This document shows positions 8,679 through 17,224 of a stretch of 64,000 nt of DNA, in pieces. This DNA comes from Deltaproteobacteria bacterium. Lineage in GTDB: Bacteria > Desulfobacterota > Desulfobacteria > Desulfobacterales > UBA5852. The position numbers were made by a program, and so were the translations under genes. The notes below the pieces were generated by a model, which saw only the letters and a program-made list of their open reading frames with translations, did not search any database and was not told where the DNA came from. The stretch covers positions 1 to 64,000 of the forward strand of contig JAHLLS010000016.1 in assembly GCA_020444045.1 (NCBI GenBank). Reading direction: 5' to 3'. The stretch's first letter is position 1. Each line of letters begins with the position of its first letter.

Positions 8679-9230
8679 TTACAGGTGGGTTGTCAGTCTC
8701 ACAGCTGTCCCGGTAATATTAAGCTTGATCGCGACGGCTACCGTGAATTCACCTTCGGGTTTTTGTTCCATGGAGCTGTCGATATGGACGCCGATAACGG
8801 CGTCGGCACCCACTAGATAGGCTCTCTTCCTCAGTTTGGACAGACTCAATTCGATACGGTTGCGGAATAGTTTTTCAGCCAGATCATGAGGGCCTTCCGC
8901 CTGTGCCGGATCGATATGGATGTCCTGAAAAACGACGTCCTGGACAGAAATGACATCGATGTAATCGATGATCTGGCCGGTTTCGAGGGTATCCGTCGTA
9001 CTGACGATAATGTGTCGTGTATCCTCTTCAGTGATTGTTCGCATCTCCTGTTCGATGGCGTCTCTTTCACGAAGGATTTCTCCTTTTTCCTTCTGTACCT
9101 CAGCCTTTTTTTGCTTCAACGACTGGTTGTGGCTATCGGCACATTTGGAGCAGTAGGTCAGCCCCTCGATCTCCCGGCCGGTATGGGGGGAAATTGGATT
9201 GTTGCAGCGCACACATTCCTCCATCTTCAT
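8679..9230 (-). CDS. YbjQ/UPF0145-like protein with N-terminal zinc ribbon
   Basis: 183 residues from the ATG at 9230, preceded by GGCAGGAAT. The N-terminus has two CxxC pairs (CVRCNN, YCSKC), then a charged coiled coil (about 25-55), then a domain beginning IIVSTTDTLETGQIIDYIDV that matches the YbjQ/DUF74 family, with AYLVGADAVIGVHID near its end. YbjQ proteins are pentameric, of uncertain role, and have been proposed to bind metals. A longer in-frame start at 9293 is open but lacks a ribosome site. Monocistronic as far as can be seen. Confidence 0.75.
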   Translation of the reverse strand: MKMEECVRCNNPISPHTGREIEGLTYCSKCADSHNQSLKQKKAEVQKEKGEILRERDAIEQEMRTITEEDTRHIIVSTTDTLETGQIIDYIDVISVQDVVFQDIHIDPAQAEGPHDLAEKLFRNRIELSLSKLRKRAYLVGADAVIGVHIDSSMEQKPEGEFTVAVAIKLNITGTAVRLTTHL

Positions 9231-9308
9231 AAATTCCTGCCTTTCATTTACGGATTCATATACATAAACGGTTGAAAATGTTGATCGGATCACGGCCGAT
9301 GGATTGAT

Positions 9309-10220
9309 TCAGTCACCACTGACAGCTAAGGTGCCGAATGTCGGCTGGCTTTTGAATCCGACGCCGACGGCGCCGTCCTGCATATACAGCACCCAGGCGT
9401 AGCGCGGTTCGTATACGCTCGTGGTGGACGACCAGTATCCCGCGCTGACATCCTGGAATGGATGCCCGGCCGGAAGGGCCGGTGAGTGGTGTCCCAGATC
9501 GATCAGGCTTTCCAATTCACGGATATTGGGAAGCCGCCAGTGGGTAAGCCCCCCGAGGCGGTCTTGGCTCAAGCCCACGACAGCATGAAGGGCGTCTTCC
9601 CAGGTGCAAAGCGCGTTGCCGGACGAACGTGTCCAGCGCAGGCCGGTCCAGTCATCCTGAACCGTCGGGCCGATGATGCGAAAGCGCGGATGTCCCGTCG
9701 GGTCGACTGGGCTGCGCCCTGCCACCGGCCACACCAGATAGGCGCCTTCCTGCATGCCCCGATAGATGCGCCCCCCGCCAAGGTGAACATACCAGGCCTG
9801 CTCGGGCAGCCGAGCGCACGGCTCGGCGCACCAGTAATAACCGGAGAACACGTCTCGAAACGGATGCATGCGCGGAAGGGCGGGATTGATATGTTGGTGG
9901 CTGATAATGGCAAACAACTCCCGTCGTGCGGGCAACCGCCAATCTGCGCGCCCATGCACTTTGCTGCGATTCATTTCCGTGACGCGATCGCAAGCTTCCC
10001 GCCAGGTGTATGGAAATTCAAAACGATTGGCATTCCGGCACCAGTGCAGCTCCGTGACCGTGTCGAATACGGTGTCACCCTGAAGAAGAAAACGCCGATC
10101 TTTATGAGTGCCGTTCGCTTTGCCTTCCGCGTCCTGCCCGGAGGCCTCACAGGGCACAGATGCCCCTTCGGTGTCATAGCAACTTTCCTGATCGGTCGAT
10201 AAAGGCCAGGGATATGTCAT
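9309..10220 (-). CDS. DUF1566 (Lcl C-terminal) domain protein
   Basis: 303 residues with two tandem DUF1566 units. Marks are TGLRWTR and TELHWCRN, the repeated WRLPARRELFAI and WRLPNIRELESLIDL motifs, HPFRDVFSGYYW and HPFQDVSAGYWSST. The first 50 residues include the common lead CYDTEGASVPC. I see no signal peptide, although many relatives are exported. This C-type-lectin-like fold family is frequent in Desulfobacterota, with no fixed function. It stands alone between a YbjQ-like gene and two small unknown genes. Confidence 0.85.
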   Translation of the reverse strand: MTYPWPLSTDQESCYDTEGASVPCEASGQDAEGKANGTHKDRRFLLQGDTVFDTVTELHWCRNANRFEFPYTWREACDRVTEMNRSKVHGRADWRLPARRELFAIISHQHINPALPRMHPFRDVFSGYYWCAEPCARLPEQAWYVHLGGGRIYRGMQEGAYLVWPVAGRSPVDPTGHPRFRIIGPTVQDDWTGLRWTRSSGNALCTWEDALHAVVGLSQDRLGGLTHWRLPNIRELESLIDLGHHSPALPAGHPFQDVSAGYWSSTTSVYEPRYAWVLYMQDGAVGVGFKSQPTFGTLAVSGD

Positions 10221-10262
10221 CGTTTCATCCTCTGTTTTTGGCGGACGCGATGTGTTAGGGGC

Positions 10263-10658
10263 CTAAAAGCGGATAAAGGGCGTCATCTCTTTATAGCGAT
10301 GGGTCGGTTGGGTTTTAATCTGCATCACATCGATGGCGAAACCGTAGGCGTTGAAACCCTCTCGTTCTTCTCCCGGCAGCGAGTGGCTGATCGATTCGGG
10401 GAATTCACCGGCGGAACTTTGCAGACGTGTAATGACCGGTTCGTCCGGCAGGGATGGAATTTCCACGATGTCCTCGATATAAACCGCGATCATCGCATCG
10501 AACGTCTTATCCTTGTCTCTATGGGCCTTGATGGTGTTTTTGAAGGCCTCAACCGCTTTTTCGGCGTTTGTGGCGGTGGTCACCATCGTAAAATACCCAT
10601 GGCGGGCAAGTCCTGTCATATTGACTTCGTCAAATGAAAAATGTCCAATATAGAGCAT
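10263..10658 (-). CDS. Conserved-looking hypothetical protein, 131 aa
   Basis: Starts MLYIGHFSFDEV behind a strong GGGAGGTAAAC site. It reads as an alpha/beta protein: an N-terminal strand, GYFTMVTTATNAEKAVEAF leading into a helix, then FDAMIAVYIEDIVEIP, and an acidic, Pro-containing tail. No cysteines, membrane helix or catalytic motif. It precedes the DUF1566 gene and follows the 87-residue unknown gene on the same strand, so the three may be co-transcribed. Function not recognised. Confidence 0.7.
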   Translation of the reverse strand: MLYIGHFSFDEVNMTGLARHGYFTMVTTATNAEKAVEAFKNTIKAHRDKDKTFDAMIAVYIEDIVEIPSLPDEPVITRLQSSAGEFPESISHSLPGEEREGFNAYGFAIDVMQIKTQPTHRYKEMTPFIRF

Positions 10659-10732
10659 GTTTACCTCCCTGTGTGCTTCATTTCGAATTCCGGGAAAAGC
10701 CAACGCGATTCGCCGGCATCCCGGTTTGGATG

Positions 10733-10996
10733 CTATTCGATCATATGTACCAGCAGAAGATCTTCGATAATCGCCCAACCGGATCCATCAACGACCATTG
10801 ACGCATCGGTGTCGGTAAATCGGTAGGTTTCGCAAATGGTGGTGATTCCCGGATTCGCCTGAACAAGATCATGCCAAACAACTTCTGGTTGGTCTTTGGC
10901 GGTTATGGCCTGAATGGCATCCAGCACGGCAACTTTGCCCTCTGGCGTGAAACGAATATCCTTTCCATCGAGATTCACCTGATATGTTTTTACCAT
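10733..10996 (-). CDS. Hypothetical protein, 87 aa
   Basis: MVKTYQVNLDGKDIRFTPEG at the start, with AGGAGG seven bases before the ATG. A short beta-rich first half is followed by helices (VAVLDAIQAITAKDQPEVVW) and a hydrophobic end (GWAIIEDLLLVHMIE). Small, acidic, soluble. It heads the run of two unknown genes and lies 62 nt downstream of the MscS gene on the same strand. Function not recognised. Confidence 0.65.
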   Translation of the reverse strand: MVKTYQVNLDGKDIRFTPEGKVAVLDAIQAITAKDQPEVVWHDLVQANPGITTICETYRFTDTDASMVVDGSGWAIIEDLLLVHMIE

Positions 10997-11058
10997 TGTT
11001 CCTCCTGCAAAGCATGACGGGTATTCCTAAACAAGGTGCGCGCCAGATCCCGGCGAGT

Positions 11059-12186
11059 TCACGCATGCTGAGTCGCACCATGGGTGGCACTATCAGCAGT
11101 TTCTTCAACCGCGTCATTGTATCGTTTGATCCGAGAGCGACCGGAAAGATTGATGGTCTGCGTCGGATAGGCGAAATCGATTTTTTCCTCCTCGAACTTT
11201 TGGTAAATGGCAAGATTGATAGCCTGTTGAATATCCATATAACGATTGTAGTCGGGGTCCAGCACGTAATAGACGGTCTCGAATTTCAGGGCATAGTCGC
11301 CGAATCCTTGGAAGTGCGCCCGATCGAACCGTGTCAGATCAAGATCGGCGATGATGTCTTCGATCCATCCAGGAATCGATTTCAGGTGGGCATGCGCCGT
11401 CTGGTAGGTGACACCGACGGAGAAGACCACACGCCGTTCGGCCATGCGTTTGTAATTGCGGATGCGACTCTGCAACAGGTCGCTGTTGGCAAACACGAGC
11501 TGCTCTCCTGAAAGACTGCGGATCCGGGTGGTTTTCAAACCGATGTATTCCACTGTGCCCATGTAGCTGTCCACGATAATGAAATCGCCAAGGACAAAGG
11601 GTTTGTCGAGAATGATGGAAAGCGAGGCGAACAGATCCGACAGGATGCTTTGGACGGCCAGGGCGATGGCGATACCGCCAATCCCCAGGCTGGCTACCAG
11701 GGCCGTAATTTCGACACCCGGCAAATTGTCCAGGATCAGGATGGCGGCGATGATGACCAGCAACAGGCGTGCTGTCAGACTGACGGCGCGCACCGTGGTC
11801 ATGCGGGCCGGGTCGCTGTGGCGGTATTGCTTCTGGTAACGGTTGAGCCCGAAGGTCACCAGGGCGTTGGCCCAGATGGCGGCCTGTAGAATAACGGCTG
11901 CGATGGCGCCGCTGGCCACCCAGGAGGTGACGCCGGTGGGAATCGTCAAAAAACTCATGCCGGCATACAAAGAGAGCATCAGGAGAAGGGGGAAGAGCGT
12001 GCGTTCGGCCATGGCCAGCATGAAATCATACCCGTCATGGTCGCTTTCCCGGGCCTGCCGCGAGAAATAGTTGACCATGATCCGACGCAGCAGCCAAAGT
12101 GCCACGATGACACCGAACGTGGCCGCCGTCGCCAACAGGTAGGATTTCATTTCATTTTTCCAGAGGACAATTGAAAGCCAATTCAT
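11059..12186 (-). CDS. MscS-family mechanosensitive channel
   Basis: 375 residues from ATG 12186 (GTG 12210 is possible). Three or four N-terminal membrane helices are followed by the MscS pore and beta domain: ALVASLGIGGIAIALAVQ, ILSDLFASLSIILDKPF, VGDFIIVDSYMGTVEYIGLK, TRIRSLSGEQLVFANSDLL. A C-terminal alpha/beta portion follows. Such channels open under membrane tension on osmotic down-shock and release solutes. The setting among K+ uptake, osmolyte and antiporter genes agrees with an osmotic role. The start codon is not well fixed because neither candidate has a good ribosome site. Confidence 0.9.
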   Translation of the reverse strand: MNWLSIVLWKNEMKSYLLATAATFGVIVALWLLRRIMVNYFSRQARESDHDGYDFMLAMAERTLFPLLLMLSLYAGMSFLTIPTGVTSWVASGAIAAVILQAAIWANALVTFGLNRYQKQYRHSDPARMTTVRAVSLTARLLLVIIAAILILDNLPGVEITALVASLGIGGIAIALAVQSILSDLFASLSIILDKPFVLGDFIIVDSYMGTVEYIGLKTTRIRSLSGEQLVFANSDLLQSRIRNYKRMAERRVVFSVGVTYQTAHAHLKSIPGWIEDIIADLDLTRFDRAHFQGFGDYALKFETVYYVLDPDYNRYMDIQQAINLAIYQKFEEEKIDFAYPTQTINLSGRSRIKRYNDAVEETADSATHGATQHA

Positions 12187-12335
12187 ACACAATTTCCCGA
12201 GCGGGCGCACCTCCGTATGGGGTGTCGCCGGCCTTGTCTTTCATGGTTCATAACGTGAGATATACCTTGATAATGACGGCGGTATCTATTCTCCTGGGAT
12301 GACAGCGTGCCGCCTCTCATCCCCTGTGTTCGGAC

Positions 12336-13316
12336 TTATTGGGGCGGTGCCATAAATTCGGGGCCCACCGGATCGGTAATGGTCTCTTGCAGAAGCTCTT
12401 CAACCGCATATTTAAAGCTGTCGCTGATGTGCCATCCATCGATGTCGTCCAGAGGGGTCATTTGTTCCGGCCGACGGCCGCCCCAAATGGCAATATCGAT
12501 CCCCATATCCAGCACCCACCGAATCGCGACCGGCAAAAGCGGTCGGTCGAAGTGATCCTTGGCGAGTTGTTCGATGCGGGCGACGGCCTTGAGATACTGA
12601 CCAAAGCGAGGGGCCTGGAACTTCGGATCGTTTTTGCGCAGATCGTCGCCCTCGAACTCACGGTGCGGCATCATTTTACCCGAAAGCAGACCGCGGCACA
12701 GCGCGCCGTAGGTCATGAGCGCGATGTTGTGGGACTTGCAGTAGGGTACGAGGGCGTCTTCGATCTGACGTTCGAACATATTGTAGGGGGGTTGACATAC
12801 CTGTATATCCACCACTTTTTGGAAAGTCGCCATTTGTTCCGGGTCGAAATTGCTCACGCCGATGGCGCGGACCTTGCCCTGATCTTTCAGGCTTTGCATG
12901 AGTCGGGCGGTTTCTTCGAAGGGCATCTTGGGATCGGGCCAATGAATAAAGTAAATATCGATGACATCGGTTTGCAGCCGGCGCAGAGAATCTTCAACCT
13001 CGAAGGCAATTTTGGCGGGATCCGAGTTTCGTGCAATCTTGCCGTTTTTCCATTCCAAGCCGGCTTTGGTCGCAAGACAAACGTTCTCTCTGCGACCGTA
13101 GGCTTGGAGGGCCCGACCGACAATTTCTTCCGATCGACCAAAACCATATACCGGTGCCGTATCGATGAGCGTGACACCTTTGTCCAAGGCCGCATGAATT
13201 GTGTCGATGGATGCTTTTTCATCGGTACCGCCCCAAAGCCATCCGCCGATGGCCCAGGTTCCGAGCGCGATGCGCGAGACATTCAGTTCTGTTCCCGGGA
13301 TCGGTATGCTTTCCAT
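12336..13316 (-). CDS. Aldo/keto reductase
   Basis: 326 residues of the NADPH-dependent (alpha/beta)8 family. The catalytic tetrad is visible: Asp and Tyr in LIDTAPVYGFGRSE, Lys in CLATKAGLEW, His in YFIHWPDPK. The cofactor region near the end reads AIWGGRRPEQM. Length is normal. It resembles the group of general aldehyde or ketone reductases, but the substrate is not predictable. An AAAGGGGGAG site precedes the ATG, and the ACCCTATTTAC motif lies 70 nt upstream. Confidence 0.9.
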   Translation of the reverse strand: MESIPIPGTELNVSRIALGTWAIGGWLWGGTDEKASIDTIHAALDKGVTLIDTAPVYGFGRSEEIVGRALQAYGRRENVCLATKAGLEWKNGKIARNSDPAKIAFEVEDSLRRLQTDVIDIYFIHWPDPKMPFEETARLMQSLKDQGKVRAIGVSNFDPEQMATFQKVVDIQVCQPPYNMFERQIEDALVPYCKSHNIALMTYGALCRGLLSGKMMPHREFEGDDLRKNDPKFQAPRFGQYLKAVARIEQLAKDHFDRPLLPVAIRWVLDMGIDIAIWGGRRPEQMTPLDDIDGWHISDSFKYAVEELLQETITDPVGPEFMAPPQ

Positions 13317-13695
13317 AGAACTCCCCCTTTCGCGGTGTAATGTGGATTACAGTTTCACCAAACTATGTGAGAGGTGCGGTGAATTGTAAATAGGGTTAAC
13401 GCCCTATATGCGGGTAAGGCATTACGTGTCCGTGAGTACGGTCACAAGGTCCGCCGGCCGTTTTTCGGCATCGACCCCCTTAAGGTGGGCATGTCAATGC
13501 TCCGGCGAAACAGTCTATGCCGGGATGTCGCCCCCAAAATACAGGACAAGCCCCATGTTCTTTTGCGTATGTGATTGTAAAATTGACGAAACCGAATCGG
13601 AAAAATTACCTTGAATCGGTCTGACGGCATCCATTAGGGCGCTGTGATTTTGACGATGGGGTTTCACCACGACACTGAAACGATGGGAGGACGAC
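13317..13695. other. Divergent intergenic region
   Basis: No coding sequence is supported in these 379 bases between the leftward aldo/keto reductase and the rightward small protein at 13696. The main structure is a perfect interrupted palindrome at 13390-13407, listed separately. Short frames here have no ribosome sites and no recognisable motifs. Confidence 0.5.
13386..13407 (-). promoter_or_regulatory. ACCCTATTTAC motif within a palindrome
   Basis: The 11-mer GTAAATAGGGT (plus strand) is identical to that at 8488. Here it overlaps an interrupted palindrome, ATAGGG-TTAACG-CCCTAT, at 13390-13407. The palindrome suggests a dimeric regulator, 70 nt before the aldo/keto reductase start. Inference only. 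Confidence 0.4.
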
Positions 13696-13920
13696 ATGCC
13701 AACCGGCGAAAGAGGACCATTGAAGACCATTATCGACCGCGAGAAGCTCATGCAGTTAAAAACCTGCCCAGCCTGCGGAAAACCTTTCAATTTAGGCGAT
13801 CCCGTCGTGCTGGCATGCGGGGCCTGGGAGGGGCCTGCCCGCCTGATTCATGAAAACGAGGCGGTTTACGATGAGAAGACGCAGGTCTACATGGAACAAA
13901 AGTGTGCCGCGGCACGCTGA
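13696..13920 (+). CDS. Small Cys-containing protein, 74 aa
   Basis: MPTGERGPLKTIIDREKLMQ at the start, with GGGAGGACGAC just before the ATG. One CxxC (TCPACGKPF) and two further cysteines (ACGAW, QKCAA) could bind one zinc or form disulfides. The core reads LGDPVVLACGAWEGPARLIH. It is soluble. Relatives of this kind are small uncharacterised proteins; no function is assigned. It stands first in a rightward group. Confidence 0.7.
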   Translation: MPTGERGPLKTIIDREKLMQLKTCPACGKPFNLGDPVVLACGAWEGPARLIHENEAVYDEKTQVYMEQKCAAAR

Positions 13921-14101
13921 TACCCTGGAAAATGGTTTGGTGAACGCGGTGTGTGGGCCTCTATAGAGTGGCGTTGTCTTGAAACTACCCGATAGGCCCC
14001 ATAGCTGTCGTTTCAAAAAATCGTTAAGGTATACCATTCGCCAGAAAGTAATGGTCTCTGTGCCAATGACGGTGCAAAGATGAATAAGGGAGGAAGAGAT
14101 T

Positions 14102-14389
14102 ATGAGTGACACGAGAGAACTTTATGTTGAGAAGATGAAAGCCAAGTTGGACGAATGGAATGCAGAGATTGATAAACTGGAGGCCAAATCCAGGCAAAAA
14201 GAAGCTGACGCGCGGCAAGCGTATGAAAAGCAAATCGAATCCATCAAAGAAAAACGACGGGCGACCAAGGAAAATCTCGATAACATGCGACAGGCTGGCG
14301 AAAATGCCTGGCAGGATTTGAAGGCGGGGGTTGAAAGTGCCGCCGCTTCGCTCGGCGAGGCCATTCGTTCGGCGCAATCCCGGTTCTAA
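14102..14389 (+). CDS. Coiled-coil protein, 95 aa
   Basis: Almost entirely helical and highly charged: MSDTRELYVEKMKAKLDEW, then long Lys/Glu heptads, then NMRQAGENAWQDLKAG and an Ala-rich amphipathic end (SAAASLGEAIRSAQSRF). GGGAGGAAGAG precedes the ATG. The final third closely resembles the 37-residue protein at 35794. Proteins of this type accompany stress and osmotic genes in many proteobacteria, without known function. It begins a rightward run that continues into membrane proteins. Confidence 0.8.
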   Translation: MSDTRELYVEKMKAKLDEWNAEIDKLEAKSRQKEADARQAYEKQIESIKEKRRATKENLDNMRQAGENAWQDLKAGVESAAASLGEAIRSAQSRF

Positions 14390-14413
14390 TGCAGAAAGAG
14401 ACATGACCAATAG

Positions 14414-15181
14414 ATGATATCGATTGTATCATTGCTGGTGGTCTTGGCGCTTTCCATATTGGTGACACGAATTGCAACGGTCGCCCTGACCCACACCGGT
14501 TTATCCCACGAGTCGGCCAAATTTCAGGCGCGTTCGGCCTTCACCGGTGTGGGCTTTACCACCAATGAATCCGAAAAGGTGGTCAACCACCCTATCCGTC
14601 GTCGCATTTTATTGCTGCTGATGCTCCTGGGGAATGCCGGCGTGGTGACGGCGGTATCCTCATTGATTTTGTCCTTCGTCGATTTGAATTCATCAGGCGC
14701 GGTGGTGTGGCGCGTCGTATTACTGGTGACCGGGTTGGTGCTTTTGTGGACCATGGCGGCCAGCCGATGGATGGATCGACATTTGTCCAATATCGTCAGC
14801 AAAGCATTGAAGCGCTACACCAACCTGAGAATACAGGACTTCGCCAAATTGTTGCATCTGGCGGGCGACTATCAAGTGACCGAACTGCAGGTGAAAGCGG
14901 ACGACTGGCTGGCCGGGCGCACGCTGGCCGACCTGGGATTACGCCAGGAGGGCATCATGGTCCTCGGTGTTACCAGGGGCAGTGGCGACTATTTGGGAGC
15001 ACCGGACGGAACAACCGAAATCAAGGGCGACGACGTGCTGATTCTTTATGGCAGGGCGGCGGTGATGAGGGATCTGGATGAACGCAAACATGGGTTCAAG
15101 GGAAATATGGCCCACCATCAACGCATTCTCGACCAGAAAAAAATTGAACGCCAGGAGAAAGCAGAAATGTCGAACAACTGA
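14414..15181 (+). CDS. Membrane protein with TrkA-C (RCK_C) domain
   Basis: 255 residues. An N-terminal membrane helix, then ARSAFTGVGFTTNESE, a phrase also found in K+ transporter proteins, then two more membrane helices (about 55-80, 90-115). The C-terminal half has the RCK_C fold: LQVKADDWLAGRTLADLGL, MVLGVTRGSGDYLGAPDG, GDDVLILYGR. It probably binds a ligand to gate or regulate cation transport. There is no full pore domain, so it could be a regulatory partner rather than a channel. The next gene is MgtC-like, 62 nt on. Confidence 0.8.
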   Translation: MISIVSLLVVLALSILVTRIATVALTHTGLSHESAKFQARSAFTGVGFTTNESEKVVNHPIRRRILLLLMLLGNAGVVTAVSSLILSFVDLNSSGAVVWRVVLLVTGLVLLWTMAASRWMDRHLSNIVSKALKRYTNLRIQDFAKLLHLAGDYQVTELQVKADDWLAGRTLADLGLRQEGIMVLGVTRGSGDYLGAPDGTTEIKGDDVLILYGRAAVMRDLDERKHGFKGNMAHHQRILDQKKIERQEKAEMSNN

Positions 15182-15243
15182 CCGTTTGCATGCAGAGCGC
15201 TCTTGTGACGGGACCGTATCAAGGCCGGAAAGGTGGTGGCAGG

Positions 15244-15705
15244 ATGGTTTCACTCGAAATGTTCCAGATGGATTGGTCACTGGTCGTTTATCACCTGTCG
15301 CACCTCATATTCGCCTATCTGCTGGCCTTGCCCATCGGTTTTGAACGCGAACAGAGCAAGCGGCATTTCGGTTTGCGAACCTTCCCGCTGGTTGCCGTTG
15401 TCAGCTGCGGATTCATGCTCGTCGGCAAATCGGTCATCGACAGCACCGACGGGGAAGCGCGCATCATTCAGGGGCTGATCACCGGCATCGGGTTCATTGG
15501 TGGTGGCGCTATTTTAAAGGATCAAGATAAGGTGGCCGGCGTCTCTTCGGCGGCTAGCATATGGAATACCGGTGCCATCGGTCTGGCCGTGGCCTTCGAT
15601 CGTTTCGAGATTGCCGTTTTGCTGGCCGTGTTGAACGTCTGCACCCTGTTTTTTTTCGGTCGTGTCAAGGAAACGGTCGCGTCTGGCGATGACGATGAAG
15701 ATTGA
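15244..15705 (+). CDS. MgtC/SapB-family membrane protein
   Basis: 153 residues. Four or five membrane helices with the family signature LPIGFEREQSKRHFGLRTFP and GLITGIGFIGGGAILKD, then GVSSAASIWNTGAIGLAVAF. MgtC proteins help cells grow at low Mg2+ and modulate the F-type ATPase in pathogens; in environmental bacteria they are taken as Mg2+ or acid-stress factors. The start at 15244 has an AGG seven-base site; an upstream ATG at 15190 is also in frame. It lies between the RCK_C and MarC genes in one apparent operon. Confidence 0.9.
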   Translation: MVSLEMFQMDWSLVVYHLSHLIFAYLLALPIGFEREQSKRHFGLRTFPLVAVVSCGFMLVGKSVIDSTDGEARIIQGLITGIGFIGGGAILKDQDKVAGVSSAASIWNTGAIGLAVAFDRFEIAVLLAVLNVCTLFFFGRVKETVASGDDDED

Positions 15706-15717
15706 CGGGAAAACCAC

Positions 15718-16371
15718 ATGGACATCAATATAGACCTGATATCGAATTTTGCCATTGCCCTGCTGGCCATCGTCAACCCGGTGGAGAAAATACCCCTTTG
15801 GGTTCAAGCGTCCCAAGGCGGTAAAAAGGACTTTCAGTGGTGGCTGGCGGGCTTGATCATCCTGTCCAGCGGCGTCATCCTCCTTGTGTTTCTGTGGGTT
15901 GGCCATTATTTGCTGCTCCGGTTGAAGATCGACCTTGCCAGCTTCAAGATCGGGGGCGGATTGATTTTGCTGCAATTCGGATTCAGCATGCTCAAAGGCA
16001 CCGCTGTAAAAATCGATCATGAGCGAGAGGACGAATCCGAAAATCTCAAAAAAAGGGTTCTCGATCGCTATCAGCAGATTTTCATCCCGATTGGCGTGCC
16101 GGTCATCGCCGGTCCGGGGGCCATCACCACCGTCATTATCTACGGCTACCAAAGCCAGACATGGCTGACCCATGTGGCATTGAGTTGTACGATGGCCGTT
16201 GTCCTGGCCGTGTTGTTTTTCACCCTTCTGCTCGGCCCGTATATTCAAAAGCGAACCGGTGAATTGCCCCTGAACCTGATTTCAAGGGTATTCGGTATGA
16301 TTCTGATCGCCATTGCCGTTCAATTCATGGTGGAAGGGTTGCGGGATGTTTTTCCGGGATGGACCCGATAG
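15718..16371 (+). CDS. MarC family (UPF0056) membrane protein
   Basis: 217 residues with six predicted membrane helices, in two halves typical of the family: FAIALLAIVNPVEKIPLWVQ, IGGGLILLQFGFSML, then IPIGVPVIAGPGAITTVII, RVFGMILIAIAVQFMVEGL. An acidic loop (HEREDESENLKKR) links the halves. MarC proteins are inner-membrane proteins of unknown transport role. The gene starts 12 nt after the MgtC stop and so is co-transcribed with it. Confidence 0.9.
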   Translation: MDINIDLISNFAIALLAIVNPVEKIPLWVQASQGGKKDFQWWLAGLIILSSGVILLVFLWVGHYLLLRLKIDLASFKIGGGLILLQFGFSMLKGTAVKIDHEREDESENLKKRVLDRYQQIFIPIGVPVIAGPGAITTVIIYGYQSQTWLTHVALSCTMAVVLAVLFFTLLLGPYIQKRTGELPLNLISRVFGMILIAIAVQFMVEGLRDVFPGWTR

Positions 16372-16459
16372 GCGGCGGCGCGGCATCACCCGGTGGTCGG
16401 ACTTGATACAGGACTTTTTCCAAGTGGCTTTTAACCGCTGATAGGAGAATGCATTTGAC

Positions 16460-17224
16460 ATGCTGAAATTACAAAACATGACGTTTAAAGTTCCCGAGAC
16501 GGATTCGGATTCAGGGGATCCATCGCTGCGAACGATTATCGATGACATCAGTTTTACGTTTGAATCGGGCCGGTTCTACGCCATTACCGGCCCTAATGGA
16601 TCGGGTAAAAGCACCCTCGCCAAGCTGATCATGGGCATCAACGCACCCACGAAAGGCGACATTATATTCAATGGTCGGAATATCACCGAAATGCCCATCG
16701 ATGAGCGGTCCAAGGCCGGCATCGTCTATGGCTTTCAGCACCCGGCACGTTTCAAAGGGACCACCTTTCGCGATCTCTTGTCGATTGCCCTGGGAACGGA
16801 TGACGAGGACAAGTTGGCCCGTGTCATGGCCCGGGTCGGTGTCTGTTCGATGGATTTCCTGGACAAAGCAGTGGACAGCAAGCTGTCCGGCGGTGAGATC
16901 AAAAAGATCGAACTGGCAACGGTGATTGCGCGCAACCCCCAGGTGGCCATTTATGACGAGCCGGACACCGGCATCGATCTGTGGACCATCGGTCCGATGG
17001 TGGATCTGCTCAAACGGGAAAACGAGAAAAACAAGACCACCACCCTTGTGGTCAGCCATAACCGGGCTTTTCTGGAAGCGGCCGAAACGCTTTTGTTGAT
17101 CAAGAAGGGAAAGATTACCTACACCGGTGATTTGTCCGGTGCCATGCCGATGCTGGAAGATCTGAGCGTTTGTTCGTTCAGTGACACATGTGAAGGAGAA
17201 GACAATGCTCAATGCTATCGATAA
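16460..17224 (+). CDS. sufC: SufC-like ATPase for Fe-S cluster assembly
   Basis: 254 residues with an ABC ATPase fold: Walker A GPNGSGKSTL, Q-loop region YGFQHPARFKG, signature KLSGGEIKKIEL, Walker B VAIYDEPDTGIDL, H-loop VVSHN. The KKIEL sequence after the signature and the EPDTGID form are typical of SufC rather than of transporters. It partners the SufB/D-type scaffold encoded next, overlapping by 20 nt. Only these two genes are present, without sufS, sufE or a second sufB/D; this two-gene form (also called SMS) is known from anaerobes and archaea. Confidence 0.9.
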   Translation: MLKLQNMTFKVPETDSDSGDPSLRTIIDDISFTFESGRFYAITGPNGSGKSTLAKLIMGINAPTKGDIIFNGRNITEMPIDERSKAGIVYGFQHPARFKGTTFRDLLSIALGTDDEDKLARVMARVGVCSMDFLDKAVDSKLSGGEIKKIELATVIARNPQVAIYDEPDTGIDLWTIGPMVDLLKRENEKNKTTTLVVSHNRAFLEAAETLLLIKKGKITYTGDLSGAMPMLEDLSVCSFSDTCEGEDNAQCYR

